Shown piece after piece: positions 1 to 8,705 of a stretch of DNA of 50,817 nt. How positions within the stretch are numbered: position 1 is the first letter of the stretch; every line of letters starts with the position of its first letter. The DNA comes from Deltaproteobacteria bacterium. GTDB lineage: Bacteria > UBA10199 > DSSB01 > JACPFA01. Location of the stretch: positions 1 through 50,817 of the forward strand of contig JACPFA010000023.1 in assembly GCA_016183235.1 (NCBI GenBank), written 5' to 3'. The notes beneath the pieces were generated by a model. It made no database searches, had not been told where the DNA came from, and saw only the letters and a program-made list of their open reading frames with translations. Made by a program: the position numbers and the translations under genes.

Positions 1-1
1 A

Positions 2-631
2 AGTGGAGCTACAAGGCTAAAACCCCCAACCGCAGTGCCCGAGGTAGACCCTGAGGTAGCTAAAATTCAAGAGACCTATCGTATTAATCGTGGCCAGGCC
101 CAAGAAATCGTAAAACGTTTACGAAACATCAATGCCTCGGAGTTAACCCATAAAGAAAAACTTCAACGTATCATCATGGTACTCAGATCCAGTAATGTTG
201 CGCGCTTGAAAACACTGGCAGATGTCCTTGGATTATGGATGGAAGAACCAGGATCAACTAGTTTTGAAGAAATATTTGAAGGGGAGCTGCTTATTGATTT
301 GTTTGTAAAAGGTTTGGCCTATGCTCATACAGGGGTTCCCGTTCCACAAACTCCCGTTGCACTTACGGAAAAAACACCCCCACCCACTCCCGTAGTGCTT
401 CCAAAGGAATTGGCAAATCCGAGGAATGTAAAATTCCATGATCTGCTGAAAATTTGCACTCATTACTTCGGAAAACCTAGAAAAGCCGGTAGTCATAACA
501 CTTTCCCGACGCCGTGGGGTGAGCTATTAACTATCCAAAGCGATGGCAACACGGCTAAATCTTACCAGGTCAGACAAGTCCGTACAGCCATCACGAGATT
601 GATGGAAGCACAAAGCGAGGTTCATGATTGA
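2..631 (+). CDS. Partial protein with C-terminal HicA-like domain
   Basis: The reading frame is open to the left edge, so the N-terminus is missing; the GTG at 35 is probably an internal valine. The visible part has a helical region (nt 50-310), a Pro/Thr-rich linker (nt 330-405) and a C-terminal domain (nt 425-604) resembling HicA mRNA interferase: a DLLKI helix, a Gly-Ser-His motif at nt 488-496 (His is the catalytic residue in HicA) and the YQVRQVRTAI helix. HicA normally stands alone at 55-90 residues beside the antitoxin gene hicB. Here it is the tail of a longer protein, and the next gene is convergent citrate synthase, so no hicB follows. The domain call is from pattern only; RNase activity is inference. 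Confidence 0.6.
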   Translation, partial: SGATRLKPPTAVPEVDPEVAKIQETYRINRGQAQEIVKRLRNINASELTHKEKLQRIIMVLRSSNVARLKTLADVLGLWMEEPGSTSFEEIFEGELLIDLFVKGLAYAHTGVPVPQTPVALTEKTPPPTPVVLPKELANPRNVKFHDLLKICTHYFGKPRKAGSHNTFPTPWGELLTIQSDGNTAKSYQVRQVRTAITRLMEAQSEVHD

Positions 632-637
632 GATTCA

Positions 638-1927
638 TTATTTACGTTGATCGGTTGGAACGTAAGGGCTCTTTACATTACCAACGTAGATTTGCCTTGG
701 CCTACCAATCTTGGCGTTCTCTTCGATCATCTCTTTCCATTGGGCAATCCACCCTGGCAAACGACCCAAGGCAAACATCACCGTAAACATGTTCACGGGA
801 ATACCCATGGCTCGGTAAATGATGCCCGAATAAAAATCGACGTTGGGATAAAGTTTTCTTTCGATAAAATAAGAATCTTCTAAGGCAATCTTTTCTAAAT
901 TTTTCGCGATGTCGAGGATGGGGTCATCAACGCCTAATTTTTTCAGCACCAAATCACAGGCATTTTTAATGATCTTGGCCCGTGGGTCGTAATTTTTATA
1001 CACGCGATGCCCAAACCCAAATAATTTAAAAGAAGAGTTCTTATCTTTAGCCATCTCCATAAATTTTTTATAATTGCCACCCTCGGCTTGAATGAGTTCT
1101 AGCATCTCGATGACTTTTTGATTTGCACCACCATGTAATGGCCCCCACAAGGCCAAAATGGCTGCAGAAAGCGAGGCAAACAAATTGGCACGCGAAGAAC
1201 CCACCAAACGTACCGTGGAGGTGGAACAGTTTTGCTCGTGATCGGCGTGAAGAATCAAAAGAAGGTTCATGACCTTTTCTAAGTCAGGATCAACAACATA
1301 AGGTTCTGCTGGTACGCCGTACATCATGCGCAAAAAATTACCACAATAGCTCAAATCATTTTTTGGATAGATAATCGGCTGCCCAATGGATTTTTTATAG
1401 GCAAAGGCCGCGATGGTACGAACTTTGGAAAGCATACTGAGGATTAATGCATCGACCTTGTCTTTACTCAAATCAGGATCCAAAAATTGCGGATAGTAAG
1501 CCGACATGGCGCATACCACCGCACTCAAGGTTGCCATGGGATGAGTGTTGGGAGGTAAATCCGACAAAATGCGCAAGAGATCTTCATGAATCAATGAGTG
1601 GCGAGTCAACCCATTGCTAAACCAGGCCCGCTCTTTTTTAGTGGGGAGGTGCCCGTAAATCAGCAAATAAGACACTTCAACAAAGTCTGACTTTTCAGCC
1701 AAATCCTCGATGGGGATGCCACGATAACGCAAAATTCCCTTTTCACCATCGATGTAAGTGATGCCCGAAAGGCAAGAACCCGTGTTGGGATAACCAGGGT
1801 CTAAAGTGATATAGCCGGTTTTATCTCGAAGCGTTCGAATATCAATGCCTTTTTCATTTTCTGTCCCCACCACCACAGGAAATTCATAGGTCTTGCCTTC
1901 GATCTCAATTTTTGCTGTTGTTCCCAT
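638..1927 (-). CDS. gltA: Citrate synthase (type II)
   Basis: Condenses acetyl-CoA with oxaloacetate to citrate, the entry step of the TCA cycle, in the cytoplasm. At 429 residues it has the usual length of hexameric bacterial enzymes. The catalytic triad is visible: His265 in GPLHGGANQ, His307 in FGFGHRVYKNYDPRA and Asp364 in NVDFYSG. The ATG start at 1927 is preceded by a purine-rich GGTGAG. It is convergent with the HicA-tailed gene (6 bp between stops) and divergent from the 1217-residue gene. PEP carboxylase elsewhere in the window would supply oxaloacetate. Family call is certain; regulation is unknown. Confidence 0.97.
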   Translation of the reverse strand: MGTTAKIEIEGKTYEFPVVVGTENEKGIDIRTLRDKTGYITLDPGYPNTGSCLSGITYIDGEKGILRYRGIPIEDLAEKSDFVEVSYLLIYGHLPTKKERAWFSNGLTRHSLIHEDLLRILSDLPPNTHPMATLSAVVCAMSAYYPQFLDPDLSKDKVDALILSMLSKVRTIAAFAYKKSIGQPIIYPKNDLSYCGNFLRMMYGVPAEPYVVDPDLEKVMNLLLILHADHEQNCSTSTVRLVGSSRANLFASLSAAILALWGPLHGGANQKVIEMLELIQAEGGNYKKFMEMAKDKNSSFKLFGFGHRVYKNYDPRAKIIKNACDLVLKKLGVDDPILDIAKNLEKIALEDSYFIERKLYPNVDFYSGIIYRAMGIPVNMFTVMFALGRLPGWIAQWKEMIEENAKIGRPRQIYVGNVKSPYVPTDQRK

Positions 1928-2108
1928 AACTCACCGCCTTATGTTAAAGTTAAAATGATCAGCCAATTCGCTGATTTAGATCATAGCTTTCATGAATCAA
2001 AACTTCTTATTCATGATACGTAACGACTTAAGATGCAACCAATTTCAAACTAATTCGATAAAAAACAGATTTTGCCCTGGGGATCAATGATAAAGGTCAG
2101 GTCGCAAT
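1928..2108. promoter_or_regulatory. Divergent intergenic region with two inverted repeats
   Basis: This 181 bp gap separates the divergent starts of gltA and the 1217-residue gene and must hold both promoters. Two short dyads lie on the gltA side: ATCAGC/GCTGAT at 1958-1963 and 1970-1975, and TCATGAAT/ATTCATGA at 1990-1997 and 2009-2016. They have operator-like geometry, but no known site is recognised. Confidence 0.35.
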
Positions 2109-5100
2109 ATGAGCTTAACGGTCGAAACCCGTTCGCCCTTTGAAGATTTAGCTAGGCTGTACGATGCTGATCCAGCCTTTGTTGCACCCCGATTGCTAAG
2201 CCGAGCTGGCGATTTGAGCAACTCTAATTTAAGTGCCGCTTTATCTTTTTATGAATTTTTAGCCGAACGAGAACCGCATTCTTATTATGGAGCGATCGCT
2301 CGAAAAAAAATCGAAGACATCACAGGGTCGCAAGGGCTTACCTTTGGAAGGTTTGCATTCTTATCTAATGAAGCTCTAAAAAGTTTGGGTGACTACCGAA
2401 TTTCGGTACCTTGGTTGTTGGGAGGCCTGGCCTTCCCCATCGGTCGAGCCTTTGCCGGAAAAAAATGGTGGGGCACCTTAACCGGTTTGGGACTTGAAGT
2501 ACCCACCGTGACTTTATCAACCCACGGTCTGTTCAAACTTTCAGGCGCTGATGCCCCTGGCAACTTGGGGGATGACATGCTGCGTTTTGGCCTGGTGGCC
2601 TCGCTCTTTCGTGTTACTTCGCCGCTTGGCATTGGAGCATTTCGTTTAACCCATGGGGTGAATCCCGTCACTCAACTACCCGGGCGTTTTATTGCCCAAG
2701 CACCTTGGACTCGGCCTTTTTTTCAATACGGCACGCAATACAGCGCGCTGGTTACGGCTCACTCGATTGAAGCCAAAACCAAGCTGGTGCCTTCTGTGCC
2801 AGGTAGCAATCTCTGGGCTGAATCGTTTGTTTCTTTGGTTGAAATGAATCTGGCCGGTAGGGCCACCGGGGGAATCACTGAACCTTTCAATCGCCGCCTA
2901 TTAACCCGAAGCCATTTTTCTAAAAAAGGTTGGCCATGGAATTTTCGTTTACCTAGCGTTCCAAGACCTGCTCACCTGAGGCCAGCTTATGCAGGCGTTT
3001 TTTTGCCCGAACCGTTTCGGCGCCCTACCGTGATGGCCATGGCGGCGGGTGAAGGCGGTGGCCGTGGCTTAAGCGTCAGGCGCCTACGCCCAAACCGGAA
3101 GGCCGCACTTGCCATGTTACTCCGCACGGATTCACATCCGCGAATAAAATCCGTAGGCACTGACGATAATACCACTAACATTCGTGAGCGTTTGCTCAAA
3201 CAAATTACCGAGGTTGAACTAACTGCCGTAGAAGCCCTTTCAGGCAGGGCGCGCAGTCGCGAACTTGCTCGGCTGCTTTTCAAATATAACCCAACCCCAG
3301 AATTGATGGGCACCCTAACTACTCCAGGGGATAGCGATGGTTACACGGCACTACTTAATTTATTAATCGATTTTCACCTTCCTCTCTATAATAAAAGGCT
3401 TTATCTTGGGCCTGCTATCCTAAGCCAGACCCCTGAAGTTGAACTAAAGGCATACCGCAAAACCAAGATGGAACTAGATGCGGTTTGGAGACAAGATTGG
3501 CTTCAACTTTACACGGAATGGGAAGGCGTGGTTCGCACTGAGCTTGCTCGACAGTTTATCCATGAAAACCCAAGACAGACTAACAATACAACAGCAAGAG
3601 ATCAATTTGTCAGAAATAGATTACATCGAATTTATCTTCATGCCCTAGCCTTGAAATTTATGGATGACCATCCACAACTTCTTGCTTCGCTACCACGACC
3701 TCAACAAACTAGGCTTACCGCTTGTGATTTGGATCTTTGCCAATGGGTGGCCCAAACGGCAGACCTTGTGGATTATTCAAACCCTCTAGTCAATCGTCTA
3801 GGACGAGGCATGGATCTCATGGCAGAAGAAACTTCGGAGGCCTTTCGGCTTGAAGCCAAACGAGAGGCCGTAAGCTCAACCTTAGTGAGAATTCTTTTTT
3901 ATACTGATCATTTGAGCCAAGGGGCGGTGCCAGATGGAAAGGCCCTTCATCTGGCCCGCCAAAATTATCATTACTATGCAAGGAACATGGGCTTATTACC
4001 TGCCGCAGGTCGCATTCGTAGGCCTGACTTAAGAGATTGTGACCCACGAGCCTTTGTGAAACAAGAACGCGAAAGCCAAGTATTTGCTGGCAACGACCCT
4101 TTACTTTATCGTACCCTAGAAATAGCACGTCATATTCATAGGGGAGACCTGACCCCTTATCCTGCCAGCAAACACCAACTTAATTGGTTTATGGCTTCGA
4201 CCTTAGGTAGTACCCCGGAGCTACCCTATGTGCATTGGATGGTAAAACACCATCCTCATGTCCTTGCGGTGTTAGAAAGACCTGATGGAACTAAGGCGGC
4301 GCATTTTATGGTTGATCGTTTTCAAGCCAAGGAAACCAAGGCCTGGCTTAATTATAATCTGAGTACATTGGCCGAACGCGAGGCTTGGACTCCCCTAGAA
4401 ACCCGCGCGGCCTATGGTCTTTGTGATTTATTACAAAGGACCCCAAGCTTTCAAAAAATGCCGTCTGCACCAGCGTGGAGAAAGTTTCGTGCAATCTTTG
4501 AGGTAGATTTACAAACCCCCGCTGCTTTAACCAAAACGCTTGAAAGATTAGACGCCATTCGTGGCTACATACAAAAGCGATCTGAACCCGTTGAAACAGA
4601 GGTGACCGCGGAAATCGACGACCTTGAAACCAAGACTCTACAAACCCTTGCCCCTACTTACTCAAAATTAGGGGGCCGACGTTTACTATCACCCCCTCAA
4701 CTCCAAGCCTACCAAAGAAATCTTGTGGGCTTGGATGTTGCCTTTCAGGGTCTTGAAAAAGACCTCTTGGCCTTAGACCGTCGCATTGAGGCCAAATTAC
4801 TTGCGGCCAATCCAGAACTACAAGCCCCCATCTTAGATGAAGCCACTCGGGGCCAACGACAAGCACGTATGGCTGAGGCACACGCAACCCTTGATTTTTA
4901 TGAAACACTTATTCATAAAAATCAAAGCCCCGAAATCTCCGTTCAACACCGCCAGTCCCTCTCAGATGCCATCCATGAAACCCGAGGCTTGCTTCGCGAA
5001 TTCGAGGAAGGCTCGCTTGAAAATGAAGCCCTCTTAAGATTAGCCGAGGCAGAGCTGCCTAAAATTGATACAAGGATCCAACGCCGCCTCGAACGCAGCG

Positions 5101-5762
5101 AACTAGCCAGACCCGAGGATGCAGCCCCTAGTGCTGATGAGGGTGCTTCACCCATCCCTTGGGCCGAGTTATCAGCAACCGGTAAAGTCGCCCAATTGAG
5201 AGAAGAAGGGGTGGTATTTTATATCGCTCGCTCGCAAAACTCTTGCCATGCTTTAGACTTTCTTGAGGGCCTTGAACCCCCTAACCAAAATAAGATCTTA
5301 CGCATGGCTCATCTACTCGCCACCAGAGAAGTCAACCTAACCAAAGATCGTTTTCGAAAAATCAACGATACGGGAGCTGTTGACCTTTACGAAATTCGCG
5401 ACCCCGGCACGGCAGGATTAAGGGTATTTGTGACCCTCCACGAAGGCCGATGGTATTTGCTCAATGGATATTTTAAACGAGCTCAGGCCATCAATGCCCA
5501 AGAATTCAGCCGGGCGATCCGACTGGCTAAAGAAATTAATTCGCCCGGAAACCATCCAGAGCTTGAGGCCAAACAAAGGTTTATCACGATTCGCTTGTGG
5601 CAAGATCTTTCCAAGCAAGCAACGGCATTAAAACCGCAATTAGAGGGACTGCCTGAATTCGCCGAACTCTTCGCCCAACTTCAAGGCCCCTTTGAATCCC
5701 ATCACCTTACCAACGCCGACCTCGTCACTCTTGATGCTCGCCTAAACCAAATGCAACCATAG
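2109..5762 (+). CDS. Giant protein with C-terminal HigB/RelE-like domain
   Basis: A 1217-residue protein not recognised over most of its length. Residues about 35-65 look like a TPR-type helical hairpin. Residues about 95-190 are hydrophobic and Gly-rich, possibly membrane-associating. The middle (about 360-1000) is mostly helical and charged, with coiled-coil character near 830-1000. Residues about 1033-1145 read as a HigB/Gp49-type RelE-fold domain: a FLEGL helix, a KILRMAHLLA helix, YEIRD, then LRVFVTL and WYLLNGYFKR strands, and a final EFSRAIRLAKE helix. No signal peptide is seen at the N-terminus. No small antitoxin or immunity gene follows; next come an R1 repeat and a convergent tetR gene. 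Start is the ATG with AGG upstream. Function unknown. Confidence 0.75.
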   Translation: MSLTVETRSPFEDLARLYDADPAFVAPRLLSRAGDLSNSNLSAALSFYEFLAEREPHSYYGAIARKKIEDITGSQGLTFGRFAFLSNEALKSLGDYRISVPWLLGGLAFPIGRAFAGKKWWGTLTGLGLEVPTVTLSTHGLFKLSGADAPGNLGDDMLRFGLVASLFRVTSPLGIGAFRLTHGVNPVTQLPGRFIAQAPWTRPFFQYGTQYSALVTAHSIEAKTKLVPSVPGSNLWAESFVSLVEMNLAGRATGGITEPFNRRLLTRSHFSKKGWPWNFRLPSVPRPAHLRPAYAGVFLPEPFRRPTVMAMAAGEGGGRGLSVRRLRPNRKAALAMLLRTDSHPRIKSVGTDDNTTNIRERLLKQITEVELTAVEALSGRARSRELARLLFKYNPTPELMGTLTTPGDSDGYTALLNLLIDFHLPLYNKRLYLGPAILSQTPEVELKAYRKTKMELDAVWRQDWLQLYTEWEGVVRTELARQFIHENPRQTNNTTARDQFVRNRLHRIYLHALALKFMDDHPQLLASLPRPQQTRLTACDLDLCQWVAQTADLVDYSNPLVNRLGRGMDLMAEETSEAFRLEAKREAVSSTLVRILFYTDHLSQGAVPDGKALHLARQNYHYYARNMGLLPAAGRIRRPDLRDCDPRAFVKQERESQVFAGNDPLLYRTLEIARHIHRGDLTPYPASKHQLNWFMASTLGSTPELPYVHWMVKHHPHVLAVLERPDGTKAAHFMVDRFQAKETKAWLNYNLSTLAEREAWTPLETRAAYGLCDLLQRTPSFQKMPSAPAWRKFRAIFEVDLQTPAALTKTLERLDAIRGYIQKRSEPVETEVTAEIDDLETKTLQTLAPTYSKLGGRRLLSPPQLQAYQRNLVGLDVAFQGLEKDLLALDRRIEAKLLAANPELQAPILDEATRGQRQARMAEAHATLDFYETLIHKNQSPEISVQHRQSLSDAIHETRGLLREFEEGSLENEALLRLAEAELPKIDTRIQRRLERSELARPEDAAPSADEGASPIPWAELSATGKVAQLREEGVVFYIARSQNSCHALDFLEGLEPPNQNKILRMAHLLATREVNLTKDRFRKINDTGAVDLYEIRDPGTAGLRVFVTLHEGRWYLLNGYFKRAQAINAQEFSRAIRLAKEINSPGNHPELEAKQRFITIRLWQDLSKQATALKPQLEGLPEFAELFAQLQGPFESHHLTNADLVTLDARLNQMQP

Positions 5763-5781
5763 CCTATTATTGCAAACCCCT

Positions 5782-5866
5782 CTGTCATTGCGAACCCAGC
5801 GAGGTGAAGCAATCCCATCGGTTAGACAGAGGAGATTGCTTCGACCTGCTGGCCTCGCAATGACAG
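5782..5866. repeat. R1 palindromic repeat, complete copy
   Basis: An 85 bp imperfect palindrome beginning CTGTCATTGCGA and ending TCGCAATGACAG, with inner GAAGCAATC / GAGATTGCTTC arms. It lies 20 bp after the stop of the giant gene. It is one of several R1 copies in the window, resembling the REP/MITE-like intergenic repeats common in bacterial genomes. Confidence 0.9.
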
Positions 5867-5891
5867 ACATTGCAAACCCCTTCACGGTTCC

Positions 5892-5930
5892 CCTGTCATT
5901 GCGAACCCCTTCAGGGGTGAAGCAATCTCT
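5892..5930. repeat. R1 repeat, half copy
   Basis: A 39 bp left half of R1 (CCTGTCATTGCGAACCCC...AAGCAATCTCT). It ends 6 bp before the tetR stop codon and has its own short internal palindrome (CCCCTTCAGGGG). Confidence 0.8.
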
Positions 5931-5935
5931 AGCTG

Positions 5936-6598
5936 TTAACCCTTAAATAAATTATTAAGCAACAGCTCCATTTGTTTTTTGCGTTCTTGGAGCGCCGCTG
6001 CAGACAGCGGATGCTTACCCAACATGTCTTCTAGGGTTGGGGCATAGGCATAATAAAAAAAGGCTGCCCCTAATAAACTCACAATAATATGAGCGGGGTC
6101 AAGCTTGGCATCGAGTTCGCCCCTGCTTTGCGCTTGTTTAATAAGAAATTCGGTTTGGGCAAAAAGTGGGCCGCGCAATTCGGTCCAAATACTTCGTGAA
6201 ATCATCCCTCCCTCCAACACCTCCCACAGCAACAGCCGAACATAATTGGAATGCTGACTTAAAATATCGCACATCACTTCCATGGCCATGAGCAAAAGTT
6301 GTTTGGCATCTTGCGGCACTGAACCTTTTTTTCTTAAATGCTCGCGATAGAGTTGATCCATCCAATCTTTATATTGCCCCCAAAGTTCTACAAAGATGGC
6401 GCGATACAAACCCGACTTGTCGCCAAAGTAATGATAGATCATGCGCTTATTGACCTCCGCTGCCTTGACAATGGCACTAATCGGCGTGCCTTCATAGCCT
6501 TTGCTCGCAAACAGGCGAATAGACTCGCTTAAAATTTTAGCCTTGGTTTTGACGGGATCACGGGGTTTGGCAAGTGGTTTGTTTTTTTTTGCAGCCAT
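5936..6598 (-). CDS. TetR-family transcriptional regulator
   Basis: A 220-residue DNA-binding repressor-type protein. The N-terminal TetR helix-turn-helix is clear at about residues 18-65 (ILSESIRLFASKGYEGTPIS, then MIYHYFGDKSGLYRAIF). The first 15 residues are Lys-rich. The C-terminal half is the variable helical ligand-binding and dimerisation domain; the ligand cannot be read. It is divergent from apaG across a 68 bp gap, where autoregulation would be typical for the family. Its 3' side abuts R1 repeats. Confidence 0.9.
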   Translation of the reverse strand: MAAKKNKPLAKPRDPVKTKAKILSESIRLFASKGYEGTPISAIVKAAEVNKRMIYHYFGDKSGLYRAIFVELWGQYKDWMDQLYREHLRKKGSVPQDAKQLLLMAMEVMCDILSQHSNYVRLLLWEVLEGGMISRSIWTELRGPLFAQTEFLIKQAQSRGELDAKLDPAHIIVSLLGAAFFYYAYAPTLEDMLGKHPLSAAALQERKKQMELLLNNLFKG

Positions 6599-6666
6599 TG
6601 TGGCTTTGCACCTAATTTAAAAGGCCTTACTTTACAATTGAAGCTAAATCCATTAAGTCTTCATGC

Positions 6667-7053
6667 ATGTCTGAGGCTATAACCAAAGGTGTTCGAGTTC
6701 AAGTAAACAGTTTTTATGTCCCAGAACGATCCTACCCTGAAAAAAACGAATATTTTTTTGCTTACAACATCACCATCACAAATGAAGGCAAGCAAACGGT
6801 TCAGCTCATCAGTCGCCATTGGGTGATCACCGATGCCAATGGTAAAAAAGAAGAAGTGCAAGGCCCGGGCGTGGTGGGTGCACAACCCGTTTTAAAACCG
6901 GGCGAATCTTTTGATTATACCAGCTTTTGCCCCTTAAAAACTCCCTTGGGCACCATGCATGGCACTTATCAAATGGTCACCGAAACGGGTGAAAAATTTG
7001 ACGCCACCATTGCCCCGTTTACCTTGGCTCACACCCAAGTTACCCTTCATTGA
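6667..7053 (+). CDS. apaG: ApaG-family protein (DUF525)
   Basis: A 128-residue single-domain ApaG protein with a fibronectin-III-like beta-sandwich fold. Family signatures are visible: FAYNITITNEG, RHWVITDANG and GPGVVGAQPVLKPGESFDYTS (written here as motif positions 38-90), ending in a Gly-rich MHGTYQMV. ApaG affects Co2+/Mg2+ handling and diadenosine-tetraphosphate level in enterobacteria, but its biochemical role is not settled. It probably forms an operon with the isomerase gene 13 bp downstream. Confidence 0.93.
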   Translation: MSEAITKGVRVQVNSFYVPERSYPEKNEYFFAYNITITNEGKQTVQLISRHWVITDANGKKEEVQGPGVVGAQPVLKPGESFDYTSFCPLKTPLGTMHGTYQMVTETGEKFDATIAPFTLAHTQVTLH

Positions 7054-7066
7054 AATAGGATTTGCC

Positions 7067-8041
7067 ATGTACGATACCATCAAAAATTTCCCCAACCAAT
7101 TTGAAACCAGCCTTCACATCGTCGAAGAAACTGATTTTAGGCGCCTCAGCGGTTTTCAATTCCGCCAGCTTTATTATGCGGGCATGGGTGGTTCTTGTTT
7201 GGCCGCTGACTTGTTTAACGACCTTTACCCAAACGAATCAACTTTAACTATTTTGCGAGACTACCAAGTGCCCGCTACGGTCAATCAGCAAGACTTAGTC
7301 TTTGTCGCCTCATTTTCAGGCAAGACCGAAGAAACACTTTCAGCCATGGCCGATGCTTTGAAAAAAAAGGCATCTCTCTTGTGTTTAAGCCATGGTGGAA
7401 AATTAAAAGAGTTGGCTGAAAAAAATAATCTCACCTATCTTCCCATTCCCGATTGTATTCAGCCACGGTGTGCGGTTGGGCATTTTTTTGCAAGCATCTT
7501 CACCAGTCTGTATCGCTTGGGCAAGCTTAACCACCCCACAAGCTTACTGGTTGAATTAGCCGATTACCTGAGAAACAAACAAAACAACCTCGATCACAAA
7601 GGCAAACAACTCGCTGAAACCTTGGTGGGGAAAATCCCGCTGATCTACGGCCCTCCTCACTTGCAAGGCACCTGTCGTCTTTGGAAAATTAAAATCAACG
7701 AAAACGCCAAGGCCCCCAGTTTTTACAATGTTTTTCCCGAACTCAACCACAATGAAATGGTAGGTTTTACTCAAAATATGGCCGAATTTGCGATGGTGTG
7801 TCTCAAAAGCAGACTGATGCACCCCCGCATTCTTAAGCGCATGAAAATTATGGCTGAATTATTCGCTAAAAAAATTCCCGTGGTTTGGGTAGAATTAGAT
7901 GGAAAAACCTTTTTGGAAGAAACCTTCGAAGCCGTATGGTTAGCGGATTTCATGTCTTATTATTTAGCCAAGGCCTACCACATCGACCCAACCCCGGTTG
8001 AACTTGTTGAATCTTTTAAAAAGAAATTAGGCGAAGTCTAA
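7067..8041 (+). CDS. Bifunctional phosphoglucose/phosphomannose isomerase
   Basis: Interconverts glucose-6-P or mannose-6-P with fructose-6-P in the cytoplasm. Two SIS-type sugar-isomerase lobes: GMGGS at residues 39-43, SFSGKTEET at 82-90, and the ELNHNEMVGF segment (Glu225-Glu230), which carries active-site residues in this family. Length 324 residues matches the short archaeal/bacterial PGI/PMI family. The frame is open farther upstream into apaG, but the ATG at 7067 with AGGA six bases before it is the likely start. Sits 13 bp after apaG. Confidence 0.9.
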   Translation: MYDTIKNFPNQFETSLHIVEETDFRRLSGFQFRQLYYAGMGGSCLAADLFNDLYPNESTLTILRDYQVPATVNQQDLVFVASFSGKTEETLSAMADALKKKASLLCLSHGGKLKELAEKNNLTYLPIPDCIQPRCAVGHFFASIFTSLYRLGKLNHPTSLLVELADYLRNKQNNLDHKGKQLAETLVGKIPLIYGPPHLQGTCRLWKIKINENAKAPSFYNVFPELNHNEMVGFTQNMAEFAMVCLKSRLMHPRILKRMKIMAELFAKKIPVVWVELDGKTFLEETFEAVWLADFMSYYLAKAYHIDPTPVELVESFKKKLGEV

Positions 8042-8086
8042 AGTTGGCATTGTTTTTGTATTCCTTTCATGACGAAAGGAGGCTTT

Positions 8087-8605
8087 ATGCCACGCTTACA
8101 ATTTCCCCTACCAGGGATTGATTCACTCGAAATCCGTAATACCCCAGGCTCACCCAAAAAAGGTGGGTTGTTTGGTTACACCCGCAGTGGGGGTAAAAAG
8201 TTTCACGCTGGGGTTGATTTGAAAGCACCATTGGGCACCTCGGTCGTTGCCGCTGGGGGAGGCAAGGTTGTTTACGCGGGGTGGGCCAAAGGCTACGGCA
8301 ATGTGGTTTATATTGCCCACGCTAACAACCTACAAACCCGCTACGCTCATTTACAAACTCTGAATGTTGAAACCAATCAATGGATCGAACAGGGCGAACT
8401 CATTGGCACGGTTGGAAAAACCGGAAATGCCGCCGGCAAGTCCATCAAACCCCATCTCCACTTTGAAGTACGTACCCTCAATGAACAAAACTCTGTGCCA
8501 CAAGATCCTCTCCCTTTTCTTTACAAACCAAGGATGGGGGGAAGTTCGTTTTTAACGAGAGATGCCGACCGAGAAGCTCAATGGAAAAAATTGGGCGGGG
8601 TATAG
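8087..8605 (+). CDS. M23-family metallopeptidase (LytM/peptidoglycan hydrolase type)
   Basis: A 172-residue protein that is almost only an M23 domain. The zinc and catalytic residues are present: His40 and Asp44 in HAGVD, His88 in RYAHLQ, and His123/His125 in HLHFEV. This family cleaves peptidoglycan cross-bridges or stems. The start at 8087 is set by AAAGGAGG just upstream; an ATG at 8069 would put that ribosome site inside the gene. No signal peptide is visible with either start, which is odd for a wall hydrolase. Confidence 0.9.
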   Translation: MPRLQFPLPGIDSLEIRNTPGSPKKGGLFGYTRSGGKKFHAGVDLKAPLGTSVVAAGGGKVVYAGWAKGYGNVVYIAHANNLQTRYAHLQTLNVETNQWIEQGELIGTVGKTGNAAGKSIKPHLHFEVRTLNEQNSVPQDPLPFLYKPRMGGSSFLTRDADREAQWKKLGGV

Positions 8606-8617
8606 GGTTTACGTTTT

Positions 8618-8685
8618 CTGTCATCCCCGCGAAGCATGCCCTCGACCCCGATCGGGGTCGAGGGCATGCTTCGCGGGGATGACAG
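8618..8685. repeat. R8 element: perfect 68 bp palindrome
   Basis: The two 34 bp halves (CTGTCATCCCCGCGAAGC... to the centre GATC) are exact reverse complements with no spacer. It lies between convergent genes, so a bidirectional terminator role is possible, although no T-tract follows. The flank 8681-8708 is identical (reverse orientation) to the flank of a second R8 copy at 42102-42129. Confidence 0.95.
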
Positions 8686-8705
8686 CCTATTTAAAAGTTA
8701 AAACA

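Noticed and set aside
2393-5618. Several minus-strand open frames inside the 1217-residue gene
   Set aside because: Antisense shadows; the plus-strand frame is continuous, with plausible protein composition.
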